Shown here in pieces: positions 1 to 7,064 of a DNA stretch of 13,368 nt; positions within the stretch are counted from its first letter, which is position 1; each line of letters starts with the position of its first letter. The stretch is taken from positions 1 through 13,368 of the forward strand of contig CACZRQ010000193.1 of NCBI GenBank assembly GCA_902783615.1, in the 5' to 3' direction. The notes under the pieces were generated by a model. That model did not search any database. It worked only from the letters and a program-made list of their open reading frames with translations, and was not told the DNA's origin. Made by a program: the position numbers and the translations under genes. The DNA is from an uncultured Bacteroidales bacterium. Its GTDB lineage: Bacteria; Bacteroidota; Bacteroidia; Bacteroidales; Bacteroidaceae.

Positions 1-1
1 G

Positions 2-382
2 TTCAATACTCCTCCTGTGGTGCCTATCTATTCTGCGCTCGAGAACCTGCGCTGGATCAAGAAGTCGGGTGGTGTAGAGGAGATGGATCGCCGAGCTAAG
101 GAACGTGCTGAGATGCTTTACAATGAAATCGACCGCAACAAGATGTTCCGCGGAACAGTGGTTCCTGAAGACCGTTCGCTGATGAACCTGTGCTTCGTGA
201 TGGCTGATGAATATAAGGAGCTGGAGAAGGACTTCCTCGACTTTGCAGTAGCTAACGGTATGGTAGGCGTGAAGGGTCATCGCGACGTGGGTGGCTTCCG
301 CGCTTCTTGCTATAACGCCCAGCCTCTGGAGGGTGTGAAGGCTCTGGTGGCTTGCATGCAATTGTTTGAAGCAAAACATTAA
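2..382 (+). CDS. serC: Phosphoserine aminotransferase, C-terminal 126 residues (5' end outside window)
   Basis: SerC is a PLP enzyme that transaminates 3-phosphohydroxypyruvate with glutamate to give O-phosphoserine, the second step of serine synthesis in the cytoplasm. The frame is open from base 2 and begins with FNTPPVVPIYSALENL, a segment typical of the SerC large domain. Near the end, GHRDVGGFRASCYNA (about bases 272-316) matches the family's phosphate-binding segment, whose His and Arg contact the substrate phosphate. The PLP lysine lies upstream of the window and cannot be checked. The gene has no start here; the GTG at 17 is internal. Its TAA stop shares one base with the ATG of the next gene, so the two are probably translationally coupled. 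The neighbour catalyses the preceding step of the pathway, which supports the call. Confidence 0.95.
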   Translation, partial: FNTPPVVPIYSALENLRWIKKSGGVEEMDRRAKERAEMLYNEIDRNKMFRGTVVPEDRSLMNLCFVMADEYKELEKDFLDFAVANGMVGVKGHRDVGGFRASCYNAQPLEGVKALVACMQLFEAKH

Positions 383-1305
383 TGGATATGAAAGTACTGA
401 TTGCTACAGAGAAGCCGTTCGCCAAAGTGGCTGTTGACGGCATTCGTCAGGAAATTGAAGCTGCTGGCTACGAGCTGGCTCTCTTAGAGAAATATACCGA
501 GAAGGCACAGTTGCTGGATGCAGTGAAAGATGCTGATGCGGTGATTATTCGCAGCGATATCATCGATAACGAAGTGCTGGATGCTGCCAAGCAGCTCAAG
601 ATTGTGGTGCGTGCTGGTGCTGGCTACGACAATGTGGATTTGGCTGCCGCTACTGCCCACAATGTGGTGGTGATGAACACTCCAGGTCAGAATTCCAACG
701 CTGTGGCCGAACTGGTGTTTGGCTTGCTGGTGTTTGCCGTTCGTAACTTCTACAATGGCAAGGCAGGTACGGAGCTGATGGGTAAGAAGTTGGGTATCTT
801 GGCTTTCGGCAACGTGGGTCGTAATGTGGCTCGCATCGCCGCAGGCTTCGGCATGGATATCTACGCCTACGATGCATTCTGCCCCAAAGAGGCGATCGAG
901 GCTGCTGGTGTTCACGCTGTGGATTCAACCGAGGATCTGTTCGATGCTTGCGACATTGTTTCTCTGCACATCCCAGCTACGCCTGAAACCAAGAACTCCA
1001 TCAACTACGATTTGGTGAACCGTCTGCCAAAGGGTGGTGTCCTGATCAATACAGCCCGCAAGGAAGTGATTGATGAGGCTGGTTTGATCAAGCTGATGGA
1101 AGAGCGTGAGGATCTGAAGTATGTGTCCGACATAGCACCTGCTGCATTGGATGAGTTTACTAAGTTCGCTGGCCGATTCTTTGCTACCCCAAAGAAGATG
1201 GGTGCACAGACAGCTGAGGCTAACATCAATGCAGGTATCGCAGCTGCCAAGCAAATCGTTGGCTTCCTGCGCGATGGCATCACCAAGTTCCAGGTGAATA
1301 AATAA
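382..1305 (+). CDS. serA: D-3-phosphoglycerate dehydrogenase, short form (307 aa)
   Basis: This enzyme oxidises 3-phosphoglycerate to 3-phosphohydroxypyruvate with NAD, the first step of serine synthesis. The fold is that of the D-2-hydroxyacid dehydrogenases: a split substrate domain around an NAD domain with LGILAFGNVG (residues about 137-146, first Gly of GxGxxG replaced by Ala141). The protein ends at about residue 307, so the C-terminal ACT-type serine-binding domain of E. coli SerA is absent and serine feedback through that domain is not expected. The catalytic Arg is kept (Arg226 in INTARKEVIDE). The segment that should hold the catalytic His reads TPKKMGAQT (Lys271-Lys272), and the usual DVFxxEP Glu segment reads SDIAPAAL. 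From memory, the short enzyme of Entamoeba histolytica also carries Lys in place of His. I chose the first ATG, which overlaps the serC stop; the ATG at 388 (MKVLIATEK) is equally plausible. Its place directly after serC supports the role. Confidence 0.9.
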   Translation: MDMKVLIATEKPFAKVAVDGIRQEIEAAGYELALLEKYTEKAQLLDAVKDADAVIIRSDIIDNEVLDAAKQLKIVVRAGAGYDNVDLAAATAHNVVVMNTPGQNSNAVAELVFGLLVFAVRNFYNGKAGTELMGKKLGILAFGNVGRNVARIAAGFGMDIYAYDAFCPKEAIEAAGVHAVDSTEDLFDACDIVSLHIPATPETKNSINYDLVNRLPKGGVLINTARKEVIDEAGLIKLMEEREDLKYVSDIAPAALDEFTKFAGRFFATPKKMGAQTAEANINAGIAAAKQIVGFLRDGITKFQVNK

Positions 1306-1901
1306 TGGACGATACTTATAAGACTATATCAAAACAGGCAGAAGGAACTTACACCGAGAAAAGGAGTAAGTTCCTTGCCTTTGCTATCCCTGTCAGAACC
1401 ATCGACGAAATCAAGGAGCAGCTGAAGATTTACGAAAAGAAATACTACGATGCCCGCCATGTATGCTATGCTTACATGTTGGGTGCCGAACGTACCGACT
1501 TCCGTGCCAACGACAACGGAGAGCCCAGTGGAACGGCTGGCCGACCCATTCTTGGGCAAATCAATTCTTTCGGACTGACTGACATCCTGATTGTGGTGGT
1601 TCGCTATTTTGGGGGCATCAAACTGGGCACCAGCGGATTGATTGTGGCCTACAAGGCTGCAGCCCAGGAAGCCCTCAATGCTGCTGATATCATTGAGAAG
1701 ACCGTAGATGCCGACATCACCTTTGTCTTCGAGTATCCTTTCCTGAACGATGTGATGCGCATCGTGAAAGAAGAAAGTCCTGAGATCATCTCCCAGGACT
1801 TTGATAACGATTGTCGCATGACGTTGCGGATTCGTAAGAGTCAGTTTGAGAAATTGAAGAGTCGCTTGCAGAAAGTTGAGTCCCTTCATTTCCCAGACTA
1901 A
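1305..1901 (+). CDS. yigZ: YigZ/IMPACT (UPF0029) family protein
   Basis: A 198-residue protein with the two-domain layout of the YigZ family. The N-terminal UPF0029 domain (about residues 15-125) carries NDNGEPSGTAGRPIL (69-83) and VVVRYFGGIKLGTSGL (97-112), both family signatures. A C-terminal DUF1949-like region follows (about 138-193). Eukaryotic IMPACT and yeast Yih1 modulate the Gcn2 amino-acid starvation response; the bacterial role is not settled, and I would not assign an enzymatic activity. The ATG overlaps the dehydrogenase stop by one base (TAATG), just as the dehydrogenase overlaps serC, so it is the third gene of a coupled serine operon. At its 3' end it overlaps the convergent gcvP by 4 bases (1898-1901). 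Confidence 0.9.
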   Translation: MDDTYKTISKQAEGTYTEKRSKFLAFAIPVRTIDEIKEQLKIYEKKYYDARHVCYAYMLGAERTDFRANDNGEPSGTAGRPILGQINSFGLTDILIVVVRYFGGIKLGTSGLIVAYKAAAQEALNAADIIEKTVDADITFVFEYPFLNDVMRIVKEESPEIISQDFDNDCRMTLRIRKSQFEKLKSRLQKVESLHFPD

Positions 1902-4750
1902 TCCTCAAACGTCTGATAGCGGGTGCTCAGTAATTTACGGTCGCCAAGTGTGTCATTCACCCTCGCCACATTGATCCAGAACTTATTCTCTTTCACACTC
2001 TCGATAGGATAGGCAGCTTTCTCACGACTGTAGCTGTGATTCCATTCGCTGGCTACCACCTCGTATTCAGGGTGTGGAGCATTCACCAGCACATTGTCGG
2101 CCTTGTCGGCAGTGCCGTTTCTCACTTCCTCAATCTCCTGCCAGATGGTCTGCATCACCTCGATGAAGTTGTTCAGCTCATCCAAGCTCTCGCTCTCGGT
2201 AGGCTCTACCATCAGCGTGCCGTGCACGGGGAATGAAAGGGTAGGAGCATGATAGCCGTAGTCCATCAGACGCTTGGCGATGTCTGCTTCACTCACGCCC
2301 ACTTCCTCATGCAACTTTCTGCAATCCAGAATCATCTCGTGACCCACGAAACCGTTGGCTCCACGATACACAATGCCATAAGTGTCTTGCAGACAAGCTG
2401 CCAGATAGTTGGCACTCAGAATGGCTATCTTGGTAGCTCGGGTTAGTCCTTCTGTACCCATCATGCGGATATAGCCGTAGGCGATAGGCAGGATGCCTGC
2501 GCTACCGAATGGGGCAGCAGCCACCTCGTTGGCAGCATTGCCGAACAACGGATGGCCTGGAAGGAATGGCACCAAGTGCTGCTTCACACATACGGGACCT
2601 ACACCGGGGCCACCACCTCCATGGGGAGAAGAGAAGGTCTTGTGCAGGTTCAGGTGGCACACATCGGCACCGATGGTACCCGGATTGGTGATGCCCACTT
2701 GGGCATTCATGTTCGCACCATCCATATAGACTTGTGCACCACAAGCATGGATGATGTTGCATATCTCCTTGATTTCCACCTCGAAGATACCGTGAGTGGA
2801 AGGATAGGTGATCATCAGGGCAGCCAGCATATCCTTGTTGGCTTCAGCCTTCTCGCGCAGGTCGTTCAGATCCACGTTGCCCTTATCGTCGCAAGCCACT
2901 GTTACGGGAGTGAAGCCAGCCTGAACAGCTGAAGCTGGGTTGGTGCCGTGGGCTGAGGCTGGAATCAGTACAATGTTGCGCTGGGTCTGACCAATGCTCT
3001 CCAAGTAAGCACGGATGATGCGCAGACCAGTATATTCACCAGCTGCACCTGAGTTGGGTTGCAAGGTCACACCATCGAAGCCTGTGATGATCTGCAGTTC
3101 TTTGCTCAGGTTCTCAATGAGCTGACGATAACCCGCAGCCTGGTCGGCTGGCACCAATGGGTGCAGGTTGGCAAACTCAGGACGGCTCAATGGCAGCATC
3201 TCTGAAGCAGGATTCATCTTCATGGTGCACGAGCCCAAGGAAATCATCGAGTGGGTGAGGGAGATGTCCTTGCGGTCCAGCTTCTTGATGTAGCGCATCA
3301 TCTCCATCTCGGTGTGGTACTTCTGGAACACTTCATGGGTGAGGTAAGGTGATGTGCGGGCCAACACCTTATTTATATGAGAAGCCACAGGAACATCGTC
3401 AACGGTTTCCACCTCATGCTGGGCAGCTGCGGCAAAGATGCGCAGCAACTCGTTCACAGCAGGAATGTCGGTCGTCTCGTCAATGCTTAAACCCACATGT
3501 CCGTTGCTGAAATAGTGTAGGTTCACTTGATGCTGCAGGGCAACAGCCTTCAGCTGTTCTACGGTAACTCCCTTTGGCAAACCAATATGTAGGGTGTCGA
3601 AATACTGTTCGTTGAACTGTTTGTAACCGTATGAAACCAGTTTCTCTTCTATTAGGACAGCAATGCTGTGGATGCGCTCGGCAATGGTTCTGATTCCTTC
3701 CTGTCCGTGATACACAGCGTAGAAGCCAGCCATACTGGCCAGCAGTGCCTGCGAGGTGCAGATGTTCGAGGTGGCTTTCTCACGCTTGATGTGCTGCTCG
3801 CGGGTCTGTAAGGCCATGCGGAAACACAGCTTGCCATATTTGTCTTTCGACAGACCGATGATGCGGCCAGGCATCTGGCGCTTGTATTCATCGCGGGTAG
3901 CGAAGAAAGCAGCCGAAGGACCACCATAATACATAGGTGTACCCAAACGCTGCGAACTGCCAAACACAATGTCGGCTCCCCATTCACCTGGAGGGGTCAA
4001 CAGAGCCAGACTTAAGATGTCGGCTGCTACGGCAACCTTGCAACCAGCTGCATGAGCCTGCTCCACAAACGCGCGGTAGTCCTCCACATTACCATCGGCA
4101 TTTGGATACTGGATGATGCATGCGAAAGTTTCGGCTGTCAGCGTAGCTGTCTTGTAACTACCTGTTTTCAATACGATTCCCTGGGGTACGGCACGTGTCT
4201 TCATCACGGCTAAGGTTTGCGGGAAGATGCTCTCATCTACAAACACGATGTTGGCACCAGCTTTCTGCTGGGCACGTGAACGCAGGTTGAACATCATCGT
4301 CACCGCTTCGGCAGCAGCCGTTGCTTCATCTAAGAGCGAACAGTTTGCCAAAGGCATACCAGTCAGGTCGGTGATGGCTGTCTGGAAGTTCATCAATGCT
4401 TCCAGGCGACCTTGTGAAACCTCCGACTGATAAGGGGTGTATGAGGTGTACCACACAGGGTTCTCGAACACGTTGCGCAAAATCACAGCCGGCGTGATGG
4501 TATTATACCATCCCATGCCGATGTAGGTGGTGTAGAGCTTGTTCATGGCTGCCAGACTGGCAATGTGCTGAGCAAACTCATATTCGGTCATAGCTGCAGG
4601 CAGATTCAATGGCTGCTCCAAACGGATGTTGGCTGGAATAGTCTTGTCAATCAACTCATCCAGACTCTTCACACCTATCTTTTGCAGCATCTGTTGTTCG
4701 TCGGCTTCACTAATGCCGACATGGCGGTTTACCAAAAGGTCAGTTTTCAT
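1898..4750 (-). CDS. gcvP: Glycine dehydrogenase (decarboxylating), P-protein of the glycine cleavage system
   Basis: GcvP decarboxylates glycine with PLP and passes the aminomethyl group to the lipoyl arm of GcvH. It is the single-chain form (950 aa, close to the 957 aa of E. coli), with two aminotransferase-like halves fused. The N-terminal half includes NRHVGISEADEQQML near the start and YTPYQSEVSQGRLEAL. The C-terminal half includes SLGSCTMKMNP, SAHGTNPASA and the PLP segment HLNLHKTFSSPHGGGGPGVG, with the Schiff-base lysine at about residue 704. The frame also permits a TTG start at 4777, but that codon lies inside a heptamer repeat. The ATG at 4750, preceded by an A-rich stretch and giving MKTDLLVNRHVG, is preferred. 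It is the last gene of a - strand cluster, 48 bases after the hydrolase stop, with no promoter visible in that gap. gcvT and gcvH are not in the window. The 3' end overlaps yigZ by 4 bases. Confidence 0.97.
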   Translation of the reverse strand: MKTDLLVNRHVGISEADEQQMLQKIGVKSLDELIDKTIPANIRLEQPLNLPAAMTEYEFAQHIASLAAMNKLYTTYIGMGWYNTITPAVILRNVFENPVWYTSYTPYQSEVSQGRLEALMNFQTAITDLTGMPLANCSLLDEATAAAEAVTMMFNLRSRAQQKAGANIVFVDESIFPQTLAVMKTRAVPQGIVLKTGSYKTATLTAETFACIIQYPNADGNVEDYRAFVEQAHAAGCKVAVAADILSLALLTPPGEWGADIVFGSSQRLGTPMYYGGPSAAFFATRDEYKRQMPGRIIGLSKDKYGKLCFRMALQTREQHIKREKATSNICTSQALLASMAGFYAVYHGQEGIRTIAERIHSIAVLIEEKLVSYGYKQFNEQYFDTLHIGLPKGVTVEQLKAVALQHQVNLHYFSNGHVGLSIDETTDIPAVNELLRIFAAAAQHEVETVDDVPVASHINKVLARTSPYLTHEVFQKYHTEMEMMRYIKKLDRKDISLTHSMISLGSCTMKMNPASEMLPLSRPEFANLHPLVPADQAAGYRQLIENLSKELQIITGFDGVTLQPNSGAAGEYTGLRIIRAYLESIGQTQRNIVLIPASAHGTNPASAVQAGFTPVTVACDDKGNVDLNDLREKAEANKDMLAALMITYPSTHGIFEVEIKEICNIIHACGAQVYMDGANMNAQVGITNPGTIGADVCHLNLHKTFSSPHGGGGPGVGPVCVKQHLVPFLPGHPLFGNAANEVAAAPFGSAGILPIAYGYIRMMGTEGLTRATKIAILSANYLAACLQDTYGIVYRGANGFVGHEMILDCRKLHEEVGVSEADIAKRLMDYGYHAPTLSFPVHGTLMVEPTESESLDELNNFIEVMQTIWQEIEEVRNGTADKADNVLVNAPHPEYEVVASEWNHSYSREKAAYPIESVKENKFWINVARVNDTLGDRKLLSTRYQTFED

Positions 4751-4766
4751 ATTTAAGTTTTTAGTT

Positions 4767-4794
4767 TTAATTGTCAATTGTCAATCGTCAATTG
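4767..4794. repeat. Short tandem heptamer repeat TCAATNG, 3 perfect and 1 degenerate copy
   Basis: Three adjacent heptamers TCAATTG, TCAATCG, TCAATTG occupy 4774-4794, preceded by the degenerate unit TTAATTG (4767-4773). The repeat lies between the hydrolase stop and the gcvP start, in transcribed sequence if the cluster is an operon. The same heptamer fills the junction at 6061-6123. I see no promoter element inside it. Confidence 0.85.
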
Positions 4795-4798
4795 TTAG

Positions 4799-5440
4799 TC
4801 AAATCCGAAAGAAAGGGTTCTCCGTCTTCTCGATGCCTATTGTTGTGGGGGCTCCGTGACCGGGATAGACAATGGTCTCGTCGGGCAGAACGAACAACTT
4901 TGAAGTGATGCCTTCTATCAGCGTGTCGAAATTGCCTCCAGCCAAGTCGGCACGACCAATGCTACCTTGGAACAGCACATCGCCAGAGAACATACAGTTG
5001 TCGGCTGCACAATAGAACACTATGCTGCCAGGCGAGTGGCCAGGCACATGTATCACTTCCAAACGGGTGTTCCCGAAGGTCACGAAGTGGCCTTCATGCA
5101 GGTGCACAGCGGGTGGGGTGGGCACCTGATCCAGTCTCAAGCCAAACATACGACTCTGCTTCGGAGCCTCTTCTACCCAGTACAGGTCGGCTTCATGAGC
5201 CTCACTCTTCACACCGAAGGTTTTCTCGCAGAAAGGATTGCCACAAATGTGGTCGATGTGCAAGTGCGTGTTCAGCAGATGCTTCACTGTCAATCCTCCG
5301 TTGGTGATAAAATCTTTCAAGGCAGTTTTTTCTTCCTCGTAATAGCAACCAGGATCAATCAATACTGCCTCGTGGGTCTCGTCCCACAGCACATAGCTGT
5401 TCACTGGGAACATGTTGAATTCAAATCTCTTGATTTTCAT
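4799..5440 (-). CDS. Metallo-beta-lactamase-fold hydrolase (glyoxalase II-like)
   Basis: A 213-residue soluble protein with all metal-binding motifs of the glyoxalase II branch: THLHIDH (His59, His61, Asp63, His64), the PGHSPGS loop (His135), SGDVLF (Asp154) and YPGHG (His195). The usual reactions in this branch are thioester hydrolysis, as in hydroxyacylglutathione hydrolase, or persulfide oxidation. It lacks the long C-terminal glutathione-binding domain of true GloB, so the substrate cannot be named. There is no signal peptide, so it is cytoplasmic. The start is fixed by an ATGA overlap with the rsmG stop (5437-5440), which suggests coupled translation. gcvP follows after 48 bases that contain a heptamer repeat. 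Confidence 0.9.
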   Translation of the reverse strand: MKIKRFEFNMFPVNSYVLWDETHEAVLIDPGCYYEEEKTALKDFITNGGLTVKHLLNTHLHIDHICGNPFCEKTFGVKSEAHEADLYWVEEAPKQSRMFGLRLDQVPTPPAVHLHEGHFVTFGNTRLEVIHVPGHSPGSIVFYCAADNCMFSGDVLFQGSIGRADLAGGNFDTLIEGITSKLFVLPDETIVYPGHGAPTTIGIEKTENPFFRI

Positions 5441-6057
5441 ATTGCTGTAAATACCACTTTCTTGGTTTCAAAATAAGTTTCTTCAAAATAGTCTGATAAA
5501 TCCCAGAAGATGCTTCTGCCTTTCAGATGCACCATCTCGCGTTCCAATTCTCCGCCTTTCAGGCAAATCAGTCCGTTGGGCAAGGCATTCTGCTGCGTCT
5601 TGCTGATGTTCTTGCGCACCAGTCGCACCAGGTCTTCAAGGGGCATCACCGCACGGCTCACCACATAATCGAATTTCTCCTTCTCTTCCTCAGCCCGTTC
5701 GTGGGCGAAAGTCACATTCTGCAAGCCAATGCTCTGTGCCACTTCGGTAGCCACACGAATCTTCTTGCCAATGCTGTCGATCAGGTGGAACTTCACCTCT
5801 GGGAAGTAGATAGCCAAGGGAATGCCGGGAAATCCGCCACCTGTACCCAAGTCCATCACCTTTGTTCCCGCTTTGAAGTTCACCACTTTGGCTATACCTA
5901 ACGAGTGCAGCACATGGTGCTCGTACAAATTGCCGATGTCCTTGCGGGATATCACGTTGATCTTGGCGTTCCAATCCTCATACAAGGCTCCCAGCGCCTC
6001 AAACTGCCTGCGCTGCTCTTCGGTCAATTCCTTAAAATACTTTTCTATAATTTCCAT
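5437..6057 (-). CDS. rsmG: 16S rRNA (guanine-527-N7)-methyltransferase
   Basis: RsmG (GidB) methylates N7 of G527 in 16S rRNA using S-adenosylmethionine; its loss is a known route to low-level streptomycin resistance in several bacteria. The 206 residues match the family length. The SAM-binding loop VMDLGTGGGFPGIPLAI spans about residues 67-83, the acidic end of the second strand is HLIDSIGKK (91-99), and VVSRAV (132-137) follows. The N-terminal helical part contains YEDWNAKINVISRKD, typical of RsmG. The ATG at 6057 sits 3 bases from a heptamer array that fills the gap to the upstream lipoprotein gene. The stop overlaps the next start as ATGA. Confidence 0.96.
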   Translation of the reverse strand: MEIIEKYFKELTEEQRRQFEALGALYEDWNAKINVISRKDIGNLYEHHVLHSLGIAKVVNFKAGTKVMDLGTGGGFPGIPLAIYFPEVKFHLIDSIGKKIRVATEVAQSIGLQNVTFAHERAEEEKEKFDYVVSRAVMPLEDLVRLVRKNISKTQQNALPNGLICLKGGELEREMVHLKGRSIFWDLSDYFEETYFETKKVVFTAI

Positions 6058-6060
6058 ACA

Positions 6061-6123
6061 TCAATCATCAATCGTCAATAGTCAATGGTCAATTGTCAAT
6101 TGTCAATGGTCAATCGTCAATTG
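6061..6123. repeat. Perfect tandem array of nine heptamers, TCAATNR
   Basis: Nine head-to-tail 7-base units fill 63 bases with no interruption. Each begins TCAAT; the last two bases run CA, CG, AG, GG, TG, TG, GG, CG, TG. The array abuts the TGA stop of the lipoprotein gene (TCA on the + strand at 6124-6126), which is in register with the repeat, and ends 3 bases before the rsmG start. It therefore occupies essentially the whole junction. Units with TG contain the palindrome CAATTG. Seven-base units shift the reading frame, so the array is not selected as protein on one frame. It is too short and lacks spacers, so it is not CRISPR. Confidence 0.95.
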
Positions 6124-6975
6124 TCACCGTCCCTTCAACTCTTTTACAATCATATACTCCGTATTCAAGATTGGATCCAGCTTCTCAAAGCTTAAATCAA
6201 CCTCCACGGGTCCAAGCACATACGGAGCAATCTCATAAATGTTATACAGGAATGAGATACCCCCAGGTGTAAGTTTGAAATTCTCTGTAGGGATGATGTC
6301 GGCCGTTGTGCCATAACCCATCTCCTCCAGCTCATCCATCGTCTCAGCACCTGTATCTTCCATCAGCTGAGCTATGATCATCTCTGTCAGCTCCTCGTCA
6401 TATTCACCCACCAGCAAATCGTTCAGTTCTATCTGCTTCAACGTGCGCAAGTCGATGTTCTGGAAATAGGTGAAATACACGGGATGAGCCCCACCGGTAA
6501 ACTCTTCCATATAGAATCGGTAAGTCAGCAGATGCTTGTCGTAATATTCCACCTTCGTTTCGGTTTCCCGCTCATAGGAGTACCACACCTCGCTTGGCTC
6601 CTCATGAGAGGAAGCCATTTCTTCACGATACATCGGTTCCAAATCGTGGCGATAAATGGCGAAATAGTTATCGGTAAACGCACGAACGGCTTCGGGTGGG
6701 GTCTGGGTGGAAAACTTCTCTCCCAGCACTAAAGCCTGCAGCATGTGGTTGATGCTGTCCTTCATTTTTTCATCGGTCGATTCCTTCACATACGAGAAAT
6801 CCACCTTCACTTCTGCATGGGGCTTGCTCTCATCGGCAAACAGATGCTGACTTTCCTCAAGTGTGATATTGTCAAACTTCAGGTTTCCTGCCAGCTTGCT
6901 TTCCTGTCTGCAGGCTCCAAAAGCAAGACTAATGACAAGCATTATGCTACATGCACTGACAAATTGTAACTTCAT
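6124..6975 (-). CDS. DUF3298-type lipoprotein of unknown function
   Basis: A 283-residue exported protein. The N-terminus has a hydrophobic stretch ending SLAFGAC, with Cys21 as the probable lipidation site; Phe at -3 makes the lipobox slightly unusual. The residues after Cys (RQESK) do not form an acidic surface-export signal, so a periplasm-facing anchor is more likely. The body resembles the DUF4163/DUF3298 arrangement seen in RsiV and PdaC relatives: an N-terminal region with FSYVKESTDEKMKDSINHM, then the EEFTGGAHPVYF motif (about residues 158-169), whose GGAH core is characteristic of DUF3298, and an acidic C-terminal half. RsiV binds lysozyme, but nothing here shows that this protein does. 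It is the first gene of the - strand cluster and is divergent from lipB. Its stop is in register with the heptamer array. Confidence 0.85.
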   Translation of the reverse strand: MKLQFVSACSIMLVISLAFGACRQESKLAGNLKFDNITLEESQHLFADESKPHAEVKVDFSYVKESTDEKMKDSINHMLQALVLGEKFSTQTPPEAVRAFTDNYFAIYRHDLEPMYREEMASSHEEPSEVWYSYERETETKVEYYDKHLLTYRFYMEEFTGGAHPVYFTYFQNIDLRTLKQIELNDLLVGEYDEELTEMIIAQLMEDTGAETMDELEEMGYGTTADIIPTENFKLTPGGISFLYNIYEIAPYVLGPVEVDLSFEKLDPILNTEYMIVKELKGR

Positions 6976-7013
6976 ACCTCTTATAAATTAGTTGGATAAG
7001 CAGTTTCAGATAG

Positions 7014-7047
7014 CGAAGATACAAATAATTTTTCTTATCTTTGCAAA
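7014..7047 (-). promoter_or_regulatory. Possible promoter of the lipoprotein-rsmG-hydrolase-gcvP cluster
   Basis: On the - strand, TTTG (7047-7044) is followed after 22 bases by TATCTTCG (7021-7014), one mismatch from the Bacteroidetes -7 element TAnnTTTG. The spacing is slightly longer than the usual 19-21. It would give a leader of about 30 bases before the ATG at 6975. Its TTTG shares the palindrome TTTGCAAA (7040-7047) with the lipB -7 element on the other strand. Confidence 0.35.
7036..7043 (+). promoter_or_regulatory. lipB promoter, -7 element TATCTTTG
   Basis: TATCTTTG matches TAnnTTTG exactly and sits in the longer string CTTATCTTTGCA, which also occurs before the serine palmitoyltransferase gene and, on the other strand, the metallophosphoesterase gene. 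No convincing -33 TTTG is visible 19-21 bases upstream. Transcription would start near 7050, about 15 bases before the lipB ATG. Its presence argues that the TTG at 7041 is promoter sequence, not a start codon. Confidence 0.65.
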
Positions 7048-7064
7048 CGAAAACAAAAAAACGC

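Noticed and set aside
1329..1889. Open frame of 186 codons on the - strand opposite yigZ
   Set aside because: Antisense shadow of a recognisable UPF0029 protein, with no family motifs or promoter.
4748..4777. Upstream TTG start adding 9 residues to GcvP
   Set aside because: The TTG lies within the heptamer repeat; the ATG at 4750 gives the family's usual N-terminus and has A-rich sequence before it.
6061..6123. Heptamer array as a CRISPR or as protein-coding repeat
   Set aside because: Units are 7 bases with no spacers, and the 7-base period changes frame from unit to unit; it sits exactly between two genes.
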